A DNA stretch of 39,991 nt, taken from assembly GCA_024699045.1 (NCBI GenBank), contig JAILQK010000187.1:1-39991 (forward strand), written 5' to 3'. Made by a program: the position numbers and the translations under genes. The notes below the pieces were generated by a model that was not told where the DNA came from, did not search any database, and worked only from the letters and a program-made list of their open reading frames with translations. Origin of the DNA: Lachnospiraceae bacterium. Lineage in GTDB: Bacteria > Bacillota > Clostridia > Lachnospirales > Lachnospiraceae. Shown piece after piece: positions 33,082 through 39,991 of this stretch (position 1 is its first letter; each line of letters begins with the position of its first letter).

Positions 33082-33906
33082 TGCGCTCCTCCCCTTTATA
33101 TAGAAGGAATGGTTGATCGCCGCGCCGATGAGCAGAATATAAAAACATCCGTAGAGCCACATCATGAAAACCACGACAACCGCAAGACTGCCATAATAAG
33201 TGCTGTAAATGCTGCTGTTGATGAAGATGGAAAAAACGAACGAAAAAACGATCCAGGCAAGCGAAGCGAAAACGGCTCCCGGAAACTGTTTCTTAAACGG
33301 CTGTCTCTCATCGGGGATAAAACTGTAAAGCACCATAAAGCCCAGGGTCCCGATCGCCATCATAAACAGATATCTTAAAGAATAAACGATCGGAATACTC
33401 TTATAGTGCAAAACTCCTATAAAGAAAAACTCCACTATCTCCTCTCCGAAAACAATGAGCACGAGCAGCAGCGTAAAGATCAGAACCATGATAAAAGTAT
33501 AAATAACAGCCCTTATTGTTGCAATGATGGTCCCTCTCTTGTTCTTCACCTCATATATGCAGTTAAGACCCCAGAGAAGGGCCAGAACTCCTTTAGCGGT
33601 AGCGTAAGTCAAAAAGACCGCGGAAACGGATATGACCCCTACCGACGAAGCATATGCCTGCCGGATGATCAGGGAGATCATGCCATCAATATAATCGGGT
33701 GTGATCCCGGTAATGATGTGTATGAGCTGCTCATCGGTAATGCCGGTAAGAGGAAGAAGCTTTGTAAGCAGGATCAGAAGCGGGATTATCGCAACAAAAA
33801 AGAAAAAAGCCGTACTGGATGCATACGCTCCGATGTCCTTGTAAGACATACTGTCCGCAAACCGGAATGCCCCCATTATCAGCTTTTTCTTAGTTGTCTT
33901 TTTCAT
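33064..33906 (-). CDS. YihY/BrkB-family membrane protein
   Basis: A 280-residue protein from the ATG at 33906 (MKKTTKKKLIMGAF; CAGGA eight bases upstream). The open frame reaches 34017, but the extra residues are not family-like. It has six hydrophobic segments. ASSTAFFFFVAIIPLLILL and AVVVVFMMWLYGCFYILLIGAAIN are the characteristic first and last conserved blocks of the family once called ribonuclease BN. The function is unresolved; the nuclease name is a historical error. It lies between trpA and the c-di-GMP operon and may use the weak promoter at 34008-34036. Confidence 0.88.
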   Translation of the reverse strand: MKKTTKKKLIMGAFRFADSMSYKDIGAYASSTAFFFFVAIIPLLILLTKLLPLTGITDEQLIHIITGITPDYIDGMISLIIRQAYASSVGVISVSAVFLTYATAKGVLALLWGLNCIYEVKNKRGTIIATIRAVIYTFIMVLIFTLLLVLIVFGEEIVEFFFIGVLHYKSIPIVYSLRYLFMMAIGTLGFMVLYSFIPDERQPFKKQFPGAVFASLAWIVFSFVFSIFINSSIYSTYYGSLAVVVVFMMWLYGCFYILLIGAAINHSFYIKGRSALNKAR

Positions 33907-34007
33907 ATTCCGGATCCTGTCCTGGATCAGGCCCCGGTAGACAAAGTAACCGTCCGCAGCCGTCCTTTGTCCCGTTACCTGTTGATAATTCAAATAACAA
34001 TAAGGAC

Positions 34008-34036
34008 ATGATAGCACGGATCGCTTATTATTTCCA
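34008..34036 (-). promoter_or_regulatory. Weak candidate promoter for the YihY gene
   Basis: On the minus strand: TGGAAA (four of six consensus), a 17-base spacer and TATCAT (five of six). It lies just after the trpA stop codon. Confidence 0.35.
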
Positions 34037-34048
34037 TTACGCAGTCGG

Positions 34049-34819
34049 TCAGGAGATCGCCTCCTTTATCGATCTGACATACTCCCCGATATGCCCGGGG
34101 GCCTCGGTCCCGTACTGCTCCAGTATCTTTATTATCGCCGATCCGACAATGGCCCCGTCGGAAAGATCCGCCATCTTCCTTGCCTGCTCCGGAGTTGAGA
34201 TCCCGAAGCCAATAGCGCATGGAATGTCGGTATTGGCCCTTACTACTTCTATGATAGAATCAAGGTCGGTCGTTATTTTACTCCGCATCCCGGTCACTCC
34301 CAGGCTGGAGACGATATAGAGAAAGCCCTCCGCCTCTTTCGCTATCATCGCGATCCGGTTCTTGGAGGTCGGTGCGATCAAAGAGACCAGGTCAACCCCA
34401 TGCTTATGGCAGGCAGGCAGAAATTCCTCTTTTTCCTCATAAGGCACGTCCGGGAGTATCAGACCGTCGATCCCGGTCCCGGCGCAGGCAGCGAGAAATC
34501 TGTCTGTACCGTAAGAATAAACCACATTCGCATAGGTCATGAAGACCATCGGGGTATCGATATCCTTCCTGATCCTTTTTACGAGCTCAAATATCTTATC
34601 GGTCGTAACTCCTCCTTCAAGAGCCCGGAGGTTGGCTCCCTGGATCACCGGTCCTTCTGCGGTGGGATCGGAAAAAGGGATCCCGAGCTCTATCAGATCC
34701 GCGCCGTTTTTGACCATCTCCCGTACGGCCGCTTCCGTAGTGTCCAGATCCGGATCACCGCAGGTGATAAAAGGAATGAACGCTTTTCCGTTTTCAAAAG
34801 CCTTTTTTATATTACTCAT
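34049..34819 (-). CDS. trpA: Tryptophan synthase alpha chain
   Basis: A 256-residue TIM-barrel protein. [16 protein letters not shown] opens the barrel; [19 protein letters not shown] contains the catalytic Glu and the Asp that bind indole-glycerol phosphate, and the phosphate-binding end includes GFGISTPEQ and IVGSAIIK. It cleaves indole-3-glycerol phosphate to indole and glyceraldehyde-3-phosphate, passing indole to TrpB. It starts with GGGGAGG six bases before the ATG and overlaps trpB by eight bases. It is the last gene of the trp operon; I see no clear terminator after it. Confidence 0.98.
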   Translation of the reverse strand: MSNIKKAFENGKAFIPFITCGDPDLDTTEAAVREMVKNGADLIELGIPFSDPTAEGPVIQGANLRALEGGVTTDKIFELVKRIRKDIDTPMVFMTYANVVYSYGTDRFLAACAGTGIDGLILPDVPYEEKEEFLPACHKHGVDLVSLIAPTSKNRIAMIAKEAEGFLYIVSSLGVTGMRSKITTDLDSIIEVVRANTDIPCAIGFGISTPEQARKMADLSDGAIVGSAIIKILEQYGTEAPGHIGEYVRSIKEAIS

Positions 34820-36002
34820 GGATATCCTCCCCTCTGTACCGCGCTATCGCGGCGCAGTCCTTATCTCCCCTGCCGGATACCGTTATAACAACCAGCTTTT
34901 CTTTATCCATATCAGGCGCTATCTTAATAGCATGAGCCAGCGCATGGGACGACTCGATCGCCGGTATTATCCCCTCCGTGACCGCCAGGTACTCAAACGC
35001 CCTGACTGCTTCTTCATCCGTGACCGGGACGTATTCCGCCCTTCCCGTATCATGCAGATATGCATGTTCAGGACCTATGCCCGGATAATCAAGACCTGCC
35101 GAGATCGAATACACCGGTGCGATCTGACCGTATTCATCCTGACAGAAATAAGATCTCATCCCGTGGAATATCCCCGGCTTTCCCGTAGCTATGGTAGCCG
35201 CGGTCTCAAAAGTATCGATTCCTCTGCCTGCGGCCTCACATCCTATAAGACGTACTTCCTTATCATCAATAAAATCATAAAACGTCCCTATGGCATTCGA
35301 ACCTCCGCCCACACACGCCATGACAACATCGGGAAGCCTTCCCTCCTTTTCAAGCATCTGTGCTTTTATCTCCCTTGAGATCACTGCCTGAAAGTCCCTG
35401 ACTATGGTCGGAAAGGGGTGCGGTCCCATTACCGAGCCCAGGCAATAGTGGGTATCGCTGATCCTTGACGTCCATTCCCGCATAGCCTCGGATACCGCAT
35501 CCTTTAACGTAGCGGTTCCGGTCTTTACCGGGATGACCTCGGCTCCAAGGAGCTTCATCCGGTAGACGTTCAGTGCCTGTCGTCTCGTATCCTCCTCACC
35601 CATGAATACAACGCACTCCATATCCATAAGCGCCGCCGCCGTAGCCGTAGCCACCCCGTGCTGTCCGGCCCCGGTCTCTGCTATCAGTCTGGTCTTCCCC
35701 ATCTTTTTTGCCAGCAGAGCCTGTCCTAGCACATTGTTAATCTTATGCGCCCCGGTATGATTAAGATCCTCACGCTTTAGATATATCTTTGCTCCCCCGA
35801 GATCCTTTGTCATCTTTTCCGCATAATAAAGCCTTGACGGTCTGCCGGCATATTCGTTAAGGAGCGTCGTAAGCTCGCGGTTAAAATCCGGATCCTCCTT
35901 GAAATGATCGTAAGCCTCCTCAAGCTCGATGACCGCGTTCATCAATGTCTCGGGTATGTACTGACCTCCATGATCACCGAACCTTCCCCTGGTATTTGTC
36001 AT
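34812..36002 (-). CDS. trpB: Tryptophan synthase beta chain
   Basis: A 396-residue PLP enzyme, the normal length. [19 protein letters not shown] is the family start; [22 protein letters not shown] carries the PLP-binding Lys; [15 protein letters not shown] and [15 protein letters not shown] bind substrate and the PLP phosphate. It joins indole from TrpA with serine to give tryptophan. AAAGGA precedes the ATG by eight bases. It is 13 bases downstream of trpF and overlaps trpA. Confidence 0.98.
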   Translation of the reverse strand: MTNTRGRFGDHGGQYIPETLMNAVIELEEAYDHFKEDPDFNRELTTLLNEYAGRPSRLYYAEKMTKDLGGAKIYLKREDLNHTGAHKINNVLGQALLAKKMGKTRLIAETGAGQHGVATATAAALMDMECVVFMGEEDTRRQALNVYRMKLLGAEVIPVKTGTATLKDAVSEAMREWTSRISDTHYCLGSVMGPHPFPTIVRDFQAVISREIKAQMLEKEGRLPDVVMACVGGGSNAIGTFYDFIDDKEVRLIGCEAAGRGIDTFETAATIATGKPGIFHGMRSYFCQDEYGQIAPVYSISAGLDYPGIGPEHAYLHDTGRAEYVPVTDEEAVRAFEYLAVTEGIIPAIESSHALAHAIKIAPDMDKEKLVVITVSGRGDKDCAAIARYRGEDIHE

Positions 36003-36015
36003 TTATCCGTTCCTT

Positions 36016-36714
36016 TCATAAAGTATTCCTTACCTTAAAAACAAAGTCTCTCATCTTCGCTTCGTCCTTAAAGCCGTCGGTTTCGATCCCTGAGCTCACA
36101 TCGACTGCAAAAGGATGCAGGTAATGCAGCGCCTCTGCCACATTTTCCGTATCCAGCCCTCCGGCCAGAAAATATGGCCTCCGTATCCCGCCAAGCATGC
36201 TCCAGTCAAAAACCTCTCCGGTCCCGGCCCCCGAATCAAACAGAATATGATCCGCCGCGCTGCCTTCAGCCTCCTCGGCATCCTTCGCGCTTCCGACCCT
36301 TACGGCCTTTATTACCGGCCCCGGCATAAGCTCCTTAAGCCTTCGTATAAATACGTCGTCCTCACTCCCGTGAAGCTGCGCTATATCAATAACGCCCTCC
36401 TCATACATACGGGCGATCTCTTCGATCTTCGTATCCACAAAAACCCCGACCGTCTTTATCGAAGGATCCAGCATGCTCCTTAAGCGCAAAGCCTGCTCCT
36501 TAGAAACATAACGTCTGCTTTTCGGAGCAAAAACAAACCCGATATAATCCGGTCTTAAGGCATTGGCTGCCGTTATATCACAAGGCCTCGAAAGCCCGCA
36601 GAGCTTTATCTTAGCAGGTCCGGATCCGTCTGACCCGGATATGTCTGTCCCGGATATGTCTGTCCCGGATCTGTCCGTCCCGGATCTGTCCGTCCCGGAT
36701 ATGTGTGTCATCAT
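36016..36714 (-). CDS. trpF: Phosphoribosylanthranilate isomerase with repetitive N-terminal tail
   Basis: A 232-residue protein. The enzyme core runs from about residue 35: KIKLCGLSRPCDI (catalytic Cys), DYIGFVFAPKSRRYVS, VGVFVDTKIEEIA, VIDIAQLHGSE, ILFDSGAGTGEVFDW and FAVDVSSGIETDGFKD (catalytic Asp). It isomerises PRA to CdRP in the fourth step from chorismate. The first 33 residues are six copies of a pentapeptide (TDRSG, TDISG and variants) that ordinary TrpF lacks. The start ATG overlaps the trpC stop as ATGA and AGGG lies about eight bases upstream, so the tail is probably translated; no alternative start lies closer to the core. Confidence 0.95.
   Translation of the reverse strand: MMTHISGTDRSGTDRSGTDISGTDISGSDGSGPAKIKLCGLSRPCDITAANALRPDYIGFVFAPKSRRYVSKEQALRLRSMLDPSIKTVGVFVDTKIEEIARMYEEGVIDIAQLHGSEDDVFIRRLKELMPGPVIKAVRVGSAKDAEEAEGSAADHILFDSGAGTGEVFDWSMLGGIRRPYFLAGGLDTENVAEALHYLHPFAVDVSSGIETDGFKDEAKMRDFVFKVRNTL
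36621..36710 (-). repeat. 15-bp tandem repeat, six copies, at the start of trpF
   Basis: The cggat core recurs at 36621, 36636, 36651, 36666, 36681 and 36696, exactly 15 bases apart. Each unit encodes five residues, so copy-number changes stay in frame. Confidence 0.95.
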
Positions 36715-37496
36715 ATGCCGGTCCCTTTAAGCTGTGCAAGCTTCGCCTTTTTATCCGGGGCTCTCATGAGGGTCTCTCCCACGAGGACCGCATCAACACC
36801 GATCTCCTTTAATGCCGCCACGTCTCCGGCATCCTTGATCCCGCTTTCGGATACATATATCACCCCCTCCGGGATCAGGCTCCTGAGCCTTTTGCTGTTT
36901 CCGGTATCCACGCTGAAATCCTTAAGATTACGGTTGTTCACCCCGATGATGCGCGCTCCCGAGCTCACCGCGATACCGATCTCCTCCTCATCATGAGCTT
37001 CCACGAGCGCTGAGAGGCCAAGCTCATCGCAGATTCCCAGATATTCACTTATCTGGTCCTTTGACAGTATCGCGCATATGAGCAGGACCGCTGACGCTCC
37101 CAGCACCTTCGCCTCATGGATCATGTATTCATTAACTGTAAAATCCTTTCGCAGACAGGGGATCGATACTTCCGAAGCGATCTCCTCAAGATAGCTGTCT
37201 GCCCCCATAAACCACCTCGGCTCGGTAAGCACGGAAATACAATCGGCCCCTGCCTCTTCATACTCCCTTGCGATATCAAGATAGGGAAACTCCGGAGCAA
37301 TGAGCCCCTTTGAGGGGGAAGCCTTTTTGCACTCGCAGATAAAAGCCGGCTCAGGCTTTCTTAAGGCTTTTTCAAATGCAAAGTCGCCCTTTTGCATGCC
37401 GTAAGCCCGTCTTTTCAACTCTTCGGGAGATACCCTCTCCGAAGCCTCTTCTATCCTCTTTATTGTGTACTTTGCGATCTCATCAAGGATCGTCAT
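36711..37496 (-). CDS. trpC: Indole-3-glycerol phosphate synthase
   Basis: A 261-residue TIM-barrel enzyme. PAFICECKKASPSKGLI holds the catalytic Lys and phosphate contacts; VLTEPRWFMGADSYLE, CLRKDFTVNEYMIHEA, IGVNNRNLKDFSVD and YVSESGIKDAGD are the conserved strands. It closes the indole ring of CdRP, releasing CO2 and water. GGAGG lies nine bases before the ATG. It is 35 bases downstream of trpD and overlaps trpF by four bases (ATGA). Confidence 0.98.
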   Translation of the reverse strand: MTILDEIAKYTIKRIEEASERVSPEELKRRAYGMQKGDFAFEKALRKPEPAFICECKKASPSKGLIAPEFPYLDIAREYEEAGADCISVLTEPRWFMGADSYLEEIASEVSIPCLRKDFTVNEYMIHEAKVLGASAVLLICAILSKDQISEYLGICDELGLSALVEAHDEEEIGIAVSSGARIIGVNNRNLKDFSVDTGNSKRLRSLIPEGVIYVSESGIKDAGDVAALKEIGVDAVLVGETLMRAPDKKAKLAQLKGTGI

Positions 37497-37531
37497 TTCA
37501 GTAATCCTCCGGATAATATATACGTTCCGTA

Positions 37532-38551
37532 TCAGCCAAGATTGCTGATCTCTATCATCTTTTCAAGCGTTTTCATTGCTTTTCCGGAATCAATGATCTC
37601 TTCCGCAAGCTTTACGCCATCCTTCATGCTCTCTGCCTTTCCCCCGATATAGAGTGCCGCTCCGGCATTCATGAGCACGGCATCTCTTTTAGGACCGGCG
37701 GTACCGCTAAGGATACCTCTTGTTATCTTTGCATTTTCTTCGGGAGTCCCACCCTTGAGCTCATCCTTTGAGCAACGCTCAAATCCGAAATCCTCGGGGC
37801 TTATGACCGATGATCTGAACCATCCGTCCTTTATCTCGCAGACAGTAGTAGGCGCACTGAGTGAGATCTCATCCAGCTTATCCTGTCCGTATACGACCAT
37901 TCCTCTCTTTATCCCAAGATTGACCAAAACCTGTGCCAAAGGCTCTACAAGATATCCGTCATAGACCCCGAGAAGCTGCATTTTAGGCGAAGCCGGATTC
38001 GTTAGCGGGCCCAGGATATTAAACACTGTTCTGAAACCAAGCTCCTTACGTATCGCCCCTACATATTTCATCGAGGTATGGTATTTCTGTGCAAAAAAGA
38101 AGCACATTCCGACTTCTTTGAGCAGTTCTACACACTTCTCCGGACTCTGGTCGATATTTACTCCCAAAGCTTCAAGACAGTCAGCGGTACCGCAAAATGA
38201 GGATGCTGCCCTGTTTCCGTGTTTTGCGACCTTCACTCCTCCCGCCGCGGTGATTATCGCCGTAGTCGTAGAGATATTAAAACTCCCTGCATTATCTCCT
38301 CCGGTCCCTACTATCTCCAGAAGGTCCATGTCGGTTTCGACCTTTGTAGCATGGTCTCTCATTGCGGCCGCACAGCCTGCGATCTCATCCGTAGTCTCCG
38401 CTCTTGCGCTCTTTGTCGAAAGCGCCGCAAGGAAAGCCGCGTTCTGAGTGGGTGTCGTCTCACCGCTCATGATCTCGTTCATTACGGTGTAGGCCTCGTC
38501 ATAATTGAGATCCTCTTTGTTAACGATCTTCACGATTGCTTCTTTGATCAT
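37532..38551 (-). CDS. trpD: Anthranilate phosphoribosyltransferase
   Basis: A 339-residue enzyme, the usual length. [20 protein letters not shown] is the glycine-rich PRPP-binding loop; [22 protein letters not shown] and [22 protein letters not shown] carry further conserved substrate-binding residues, and [12 protein letters not shown] is also typical. It adds ribose phosphate to anthranilate. AGGAGG lies eight bases before the ATG. It is the first gene of this trp operon, directly behind the tryptophan T-box, so trpE and trpG must be elsewhere. Confidence 0.98.
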   Translation of the reverse strand: MIKEAIVKIVNKEDLNYDEAYTVMNEIMSGETTPTQNAAFLAALSTKSARAETTDEIAGCAAAMRDHATKVETDMDLLEIVGTGGDNAGSFNISTTTAIITAAGGVKVAKHGNRAASSFCGTADCLEALGVNIDQSPEKCVELLKEVGMCFFFAQKYHTSMKYVGAIRKELGFRTVFNILGPLTNPASPKMQLLGVYDGYLVEPLAQVLVNLGIKRGMVVYGQDKLDEISLSAPTTVCEIKDGWFRSSVISPEDFGFERCSKDELKGGTPEENAKITRGILSGTAGPKRDAVLMNAGAALYIGGKAESMKDGVKLAEEIIDSGKAMKTLEKMIEISNLG

Positions 38552-38641
38552 CTTTTTTACCTCCTGTCGTCAAAAAAACACTCTCTGTCCGAGGAATCCC
38601 ACCGGCGGACCCTGAAGCTCCCCTTCCGCGATCCTGCAAAT

Positions 38642-38678
38642 AAAAAAATCCTCGACAGAAATAAACCTCTGTCAAGGA
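38642..38678 (-). terminator. T-box-regulated terminator of the trp operon
   Basis: Arms 38678-38668 and 38659-38649 form an 11-pair stem (one G-U) on the minus strand, followed by seven T (38648-38642). It ends about 90 bases before the trpD start. Confidence 0.93.
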
Positions 38679-38922
38679 CGAATATTTAAACTATCCGCGG
38701 TGCCACCTTGATTTACGGCATGACCCGTACGCTTAGCAGGATACCATCATATCCCCGGCAGTTAACGTCTGCCTTAGACGTCGCGGGATACTATTTGATT
38801 CCCCCGCGCCCTCAGCGGTCCATTTGACAACTTGTTTCTAACCTGATTCCAGCAGCCAGGCTCTCTCTTTAGGCATCATTGCCGTTATCTCCGCTTCAAC
38901 GGTTTGATCTGCGATATGAAAT
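38679..38922 (-). promoter_or_regulatory. Tryptophan T-box leader riboswitch
   Basis: On the minus strand the leader carries the conserved T-box sequence GGTGGCACCGCGG (38709-38695 region) just before the terminator, allowing the alternative antiterminator. Stem I is closed by GCGG (38894-38891) pairing with CCGC (38818-38815). Its specifier loop reads AAATGGA, giving the Trp codon UGG at 38822-38820 followed by the usual purine. Uncharged tRNA-Trp should stabilise the antiterminator and allow transcription of trpDCFBA when tryptophan is scarce. Confidence 0.93.
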
Positions 38923-38928
38923 TGATTT

Positions 38929-38957
38929 TTTATACCATAGTCAGAACTGTTTGTCAA
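38929..38957 (-). promoter_or_regulatory. Sigma-A promoter for the trp operon
   Basis: On the minus strand: a perfect TTGACA (38957-38952), a 17-base spacer and TATAAA (38934-38929). It lies 14 bases after the end of the PAP2 gene. Confidence 0.85.
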
Positions 38958-38971
38958 TGCTTTGATATATT

Positions 38972-39931
38972 TTACCGTCCTTGCTGTGCGGTCTGACACC
39001 ATTTTTTAATGCAGACCGGATATATGGCAACGGCAAAGAACATCATAAGGCATCTTGCTATGAAATTCCCCCAATGTCCGCCAAGCATCTCCACAAAGAT
39101 CGCCGATCCCAAATACTCCTTCCAGGATATGATGATCATCATCCCTATACAGCTGACAATGGGAAGATTGGCCGCTCCGACGGGTATTTCATAACGTATG
39201 TAATGTCTTTCGATATAGCTTCCCGCCACAAAACCAAAGAACATGCCGCAGGCCTTAAAGGTATCATTCATCATTTTCTGCGGATCGACCAGAAGCTCCC
39301 CGTCAACATAGTCCATAGGATAAGGCTTCACCTGTATATAGATGAGCACGGCTATGACCAGCAATACGCCGGCAGCTGACAGGATATCCTTCATATGCTC
39401 ATCATCGCCGATCTTATCCTGGACTTTTACGATCAGAAACATCAAAAGCGAAGTAGCGCCAAAGCCCACCAGCACATCCTGAGGAGTATGGACTCCTAAA
39501 TAGTTTCTGGAAAACGCAGTCAAAGCCAATAAGACAACGCACGTTATCGAAAGCCAGCGCCGTTTCCTGTATTGCCAGACCGCCACCCCGCCATACATGA
39601 CTGTTGCCAGAGTAGTATGTCCGCTCGGGAAAGAATACCCTGTTGCAGCCACCTTGGAATCTCCTGCGGGCTCGATAAGCTCCGACCTTATCCAGGGTCT
39701 GTATGCGCATACCGTGAGTTTCAGGAATCCGTTCAACATTTGCGCCCCACTGTAAAAGCTCAAAAACCTGTATCCCCATTTCTTATCCACACACCAGAAT
39801 ACCACAAACGGAAGCAGCGGCATCACATCAACCGCGATCTTTGACAGCGCATTGAAAAACTCATCAAACACCCCGCCCATGGCATTTCTCATGTCCTGTA
39901 AAAACAATAAGTACTGGATATCTATCTGCAT
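38972..39931 (-). CDS. PAP2-family membrane phosphatase
   Basis: A 319-residue protein from the ATG at 39931 (AAGGAG six bases upstream; an upstream frame to 39976 adds non-family residues). It has about eight hydrophobic segments. The three phosphatase motifs are present: KLTVCAYRP, SFPSGHTT and SRNYLGVHTPQD, giving the catalytic His pair and the phosphate-binding Lys and Arg residues. Relatives dephosphorylate undecaprenyl pyrophosphate, phosphatidic acid or sphingolipid phosphates at the outer membrane face. The C-terminal four-helix extension after the catalytic domain makes it longer than the minimal family. Substrate cannot be told from the sequence. Confidence 0.92.
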   Translation of the reverse strand: MQIDIQYLLFLQDMRNAMGGVFDEFFNALSKIAVDVMPLLPFVVFWCVDKKWGYRFLSFYSGAQMLNGFLKLTVCAYRPWIRSELIEPAGDSKVAATGYSFPSGHTTLATVMYGGVAVWQYRKRRWLSITCVVLLALTAFSRNYLGVHTPQDVLVGFGATSLLMFLIVKVQDKIGDDEHMKDILSAAGVLLVIAVLIYIQVKPYPMDYVDGELLVDPQKMMNDTFKACGMFFGFVAGSYIERHYIRYEIPVGAANLPIVSCIGMMIIISWKEYLGSAIFVEMLGGHWGNFIARCLMMFFAVAIYPVCIKKWCQTAQQGR

Positions 39932-39991
39932 ACCTGCTCCTTCTTTTGGCCCCCGGGGACGGAGTCGCAGGGCCATTCCGGTCCGTTCAAG

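Noticed and set aside
34539-35378. Plus-strand ORF of 279 residues
   Set aside because: Antisense across trpA and trpB, both certain genes.

Overview
The window looks like a chromosomal segment of an anaerobic, low-to-moderate GC member of the Clostridia, most likely Lachnospiraceae (inference). The reasons are the gene families (rubredoxin with a flavodiiron protein, U32 peptidase, DUF6320 and DUF6311 proteins, a MMPL/GLUG pair), a T-box-controlled trp operon, strong AGGAGG-type ribosome binding sites, and many promoters of the form TTGACA-17-TATAAT. Almost all genes lie on the minus strand. I see no tRNA, rRNA, insertion sequence, prophage or CRISPR array.

Layout, left to right. 1-717: 3' end of a plus-strand F420-0:L-glutamate-ligase-like gene. 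734-3317: minus-strand CPA1 sodium/proton antiporter and ClC-type channel. 3460-3509: overlapping divergent promoters that also serve the plus-strand metallo-beta-lactamase gene (3561-4418), followed by a plus-strand ArsB/NhaD-type permease (4495-5763). 14763 down to 5772: a tight minus-strand envelope operon of zapA, a U32 peptidase in two ORFs, ftsW/rodA-like, class B PBP, a condensation-fold acyltransferase, DUF6320 protein and a pectin-acetylesterase-like hydrolase. 20880 down to 14904: a MMPL exporter translationally coupled to a large secreted GLUG-repeat/coiled-coil protein. 23101 down to 21013: rpsU, ruvA and ruvB.

23202-24246 is a gene-poor, AT-rich gap of about 1 kb with phased short repeats, a near-consensus DnaA box and a possible small RNA. 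25688 down to 24327: flavodiiron protein and rubredoxin, an O2/NO detoxification pair. 33019 down to 25757: a c-di-GMP signalling operon of a GGDEF/EAL hybrid, a membrane GGDEF cyclase, a degenerate HD-GYP protein, an orphan TRAP-type binding lipoprotein, an MscS channel and a DUF6311 membrane protein. 33906-33064: YihY/BrkB-family membrane protein. 38551 down to 34049: trpDCFBA behind a tryptophan T-box, without trpE or trpG in view. 39931-38972: PAP2-family phosphatase.

The most promising undescribed systems are the c-di-GMP/TRAP-lipoprotein/MscS/DUF6311 operon and the MMPL plus secreted GLUG-coiled-coil pair. A second theme is unusual: at least eight loci carry short tandem repeats (10 to 39 bp units), several in frame inside housekeeping genes (trpF, ftsW/rodA, a c-di-GMP enzyme, the MMPL exporter). 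This suggests a genome prone to minisatellite expansion.
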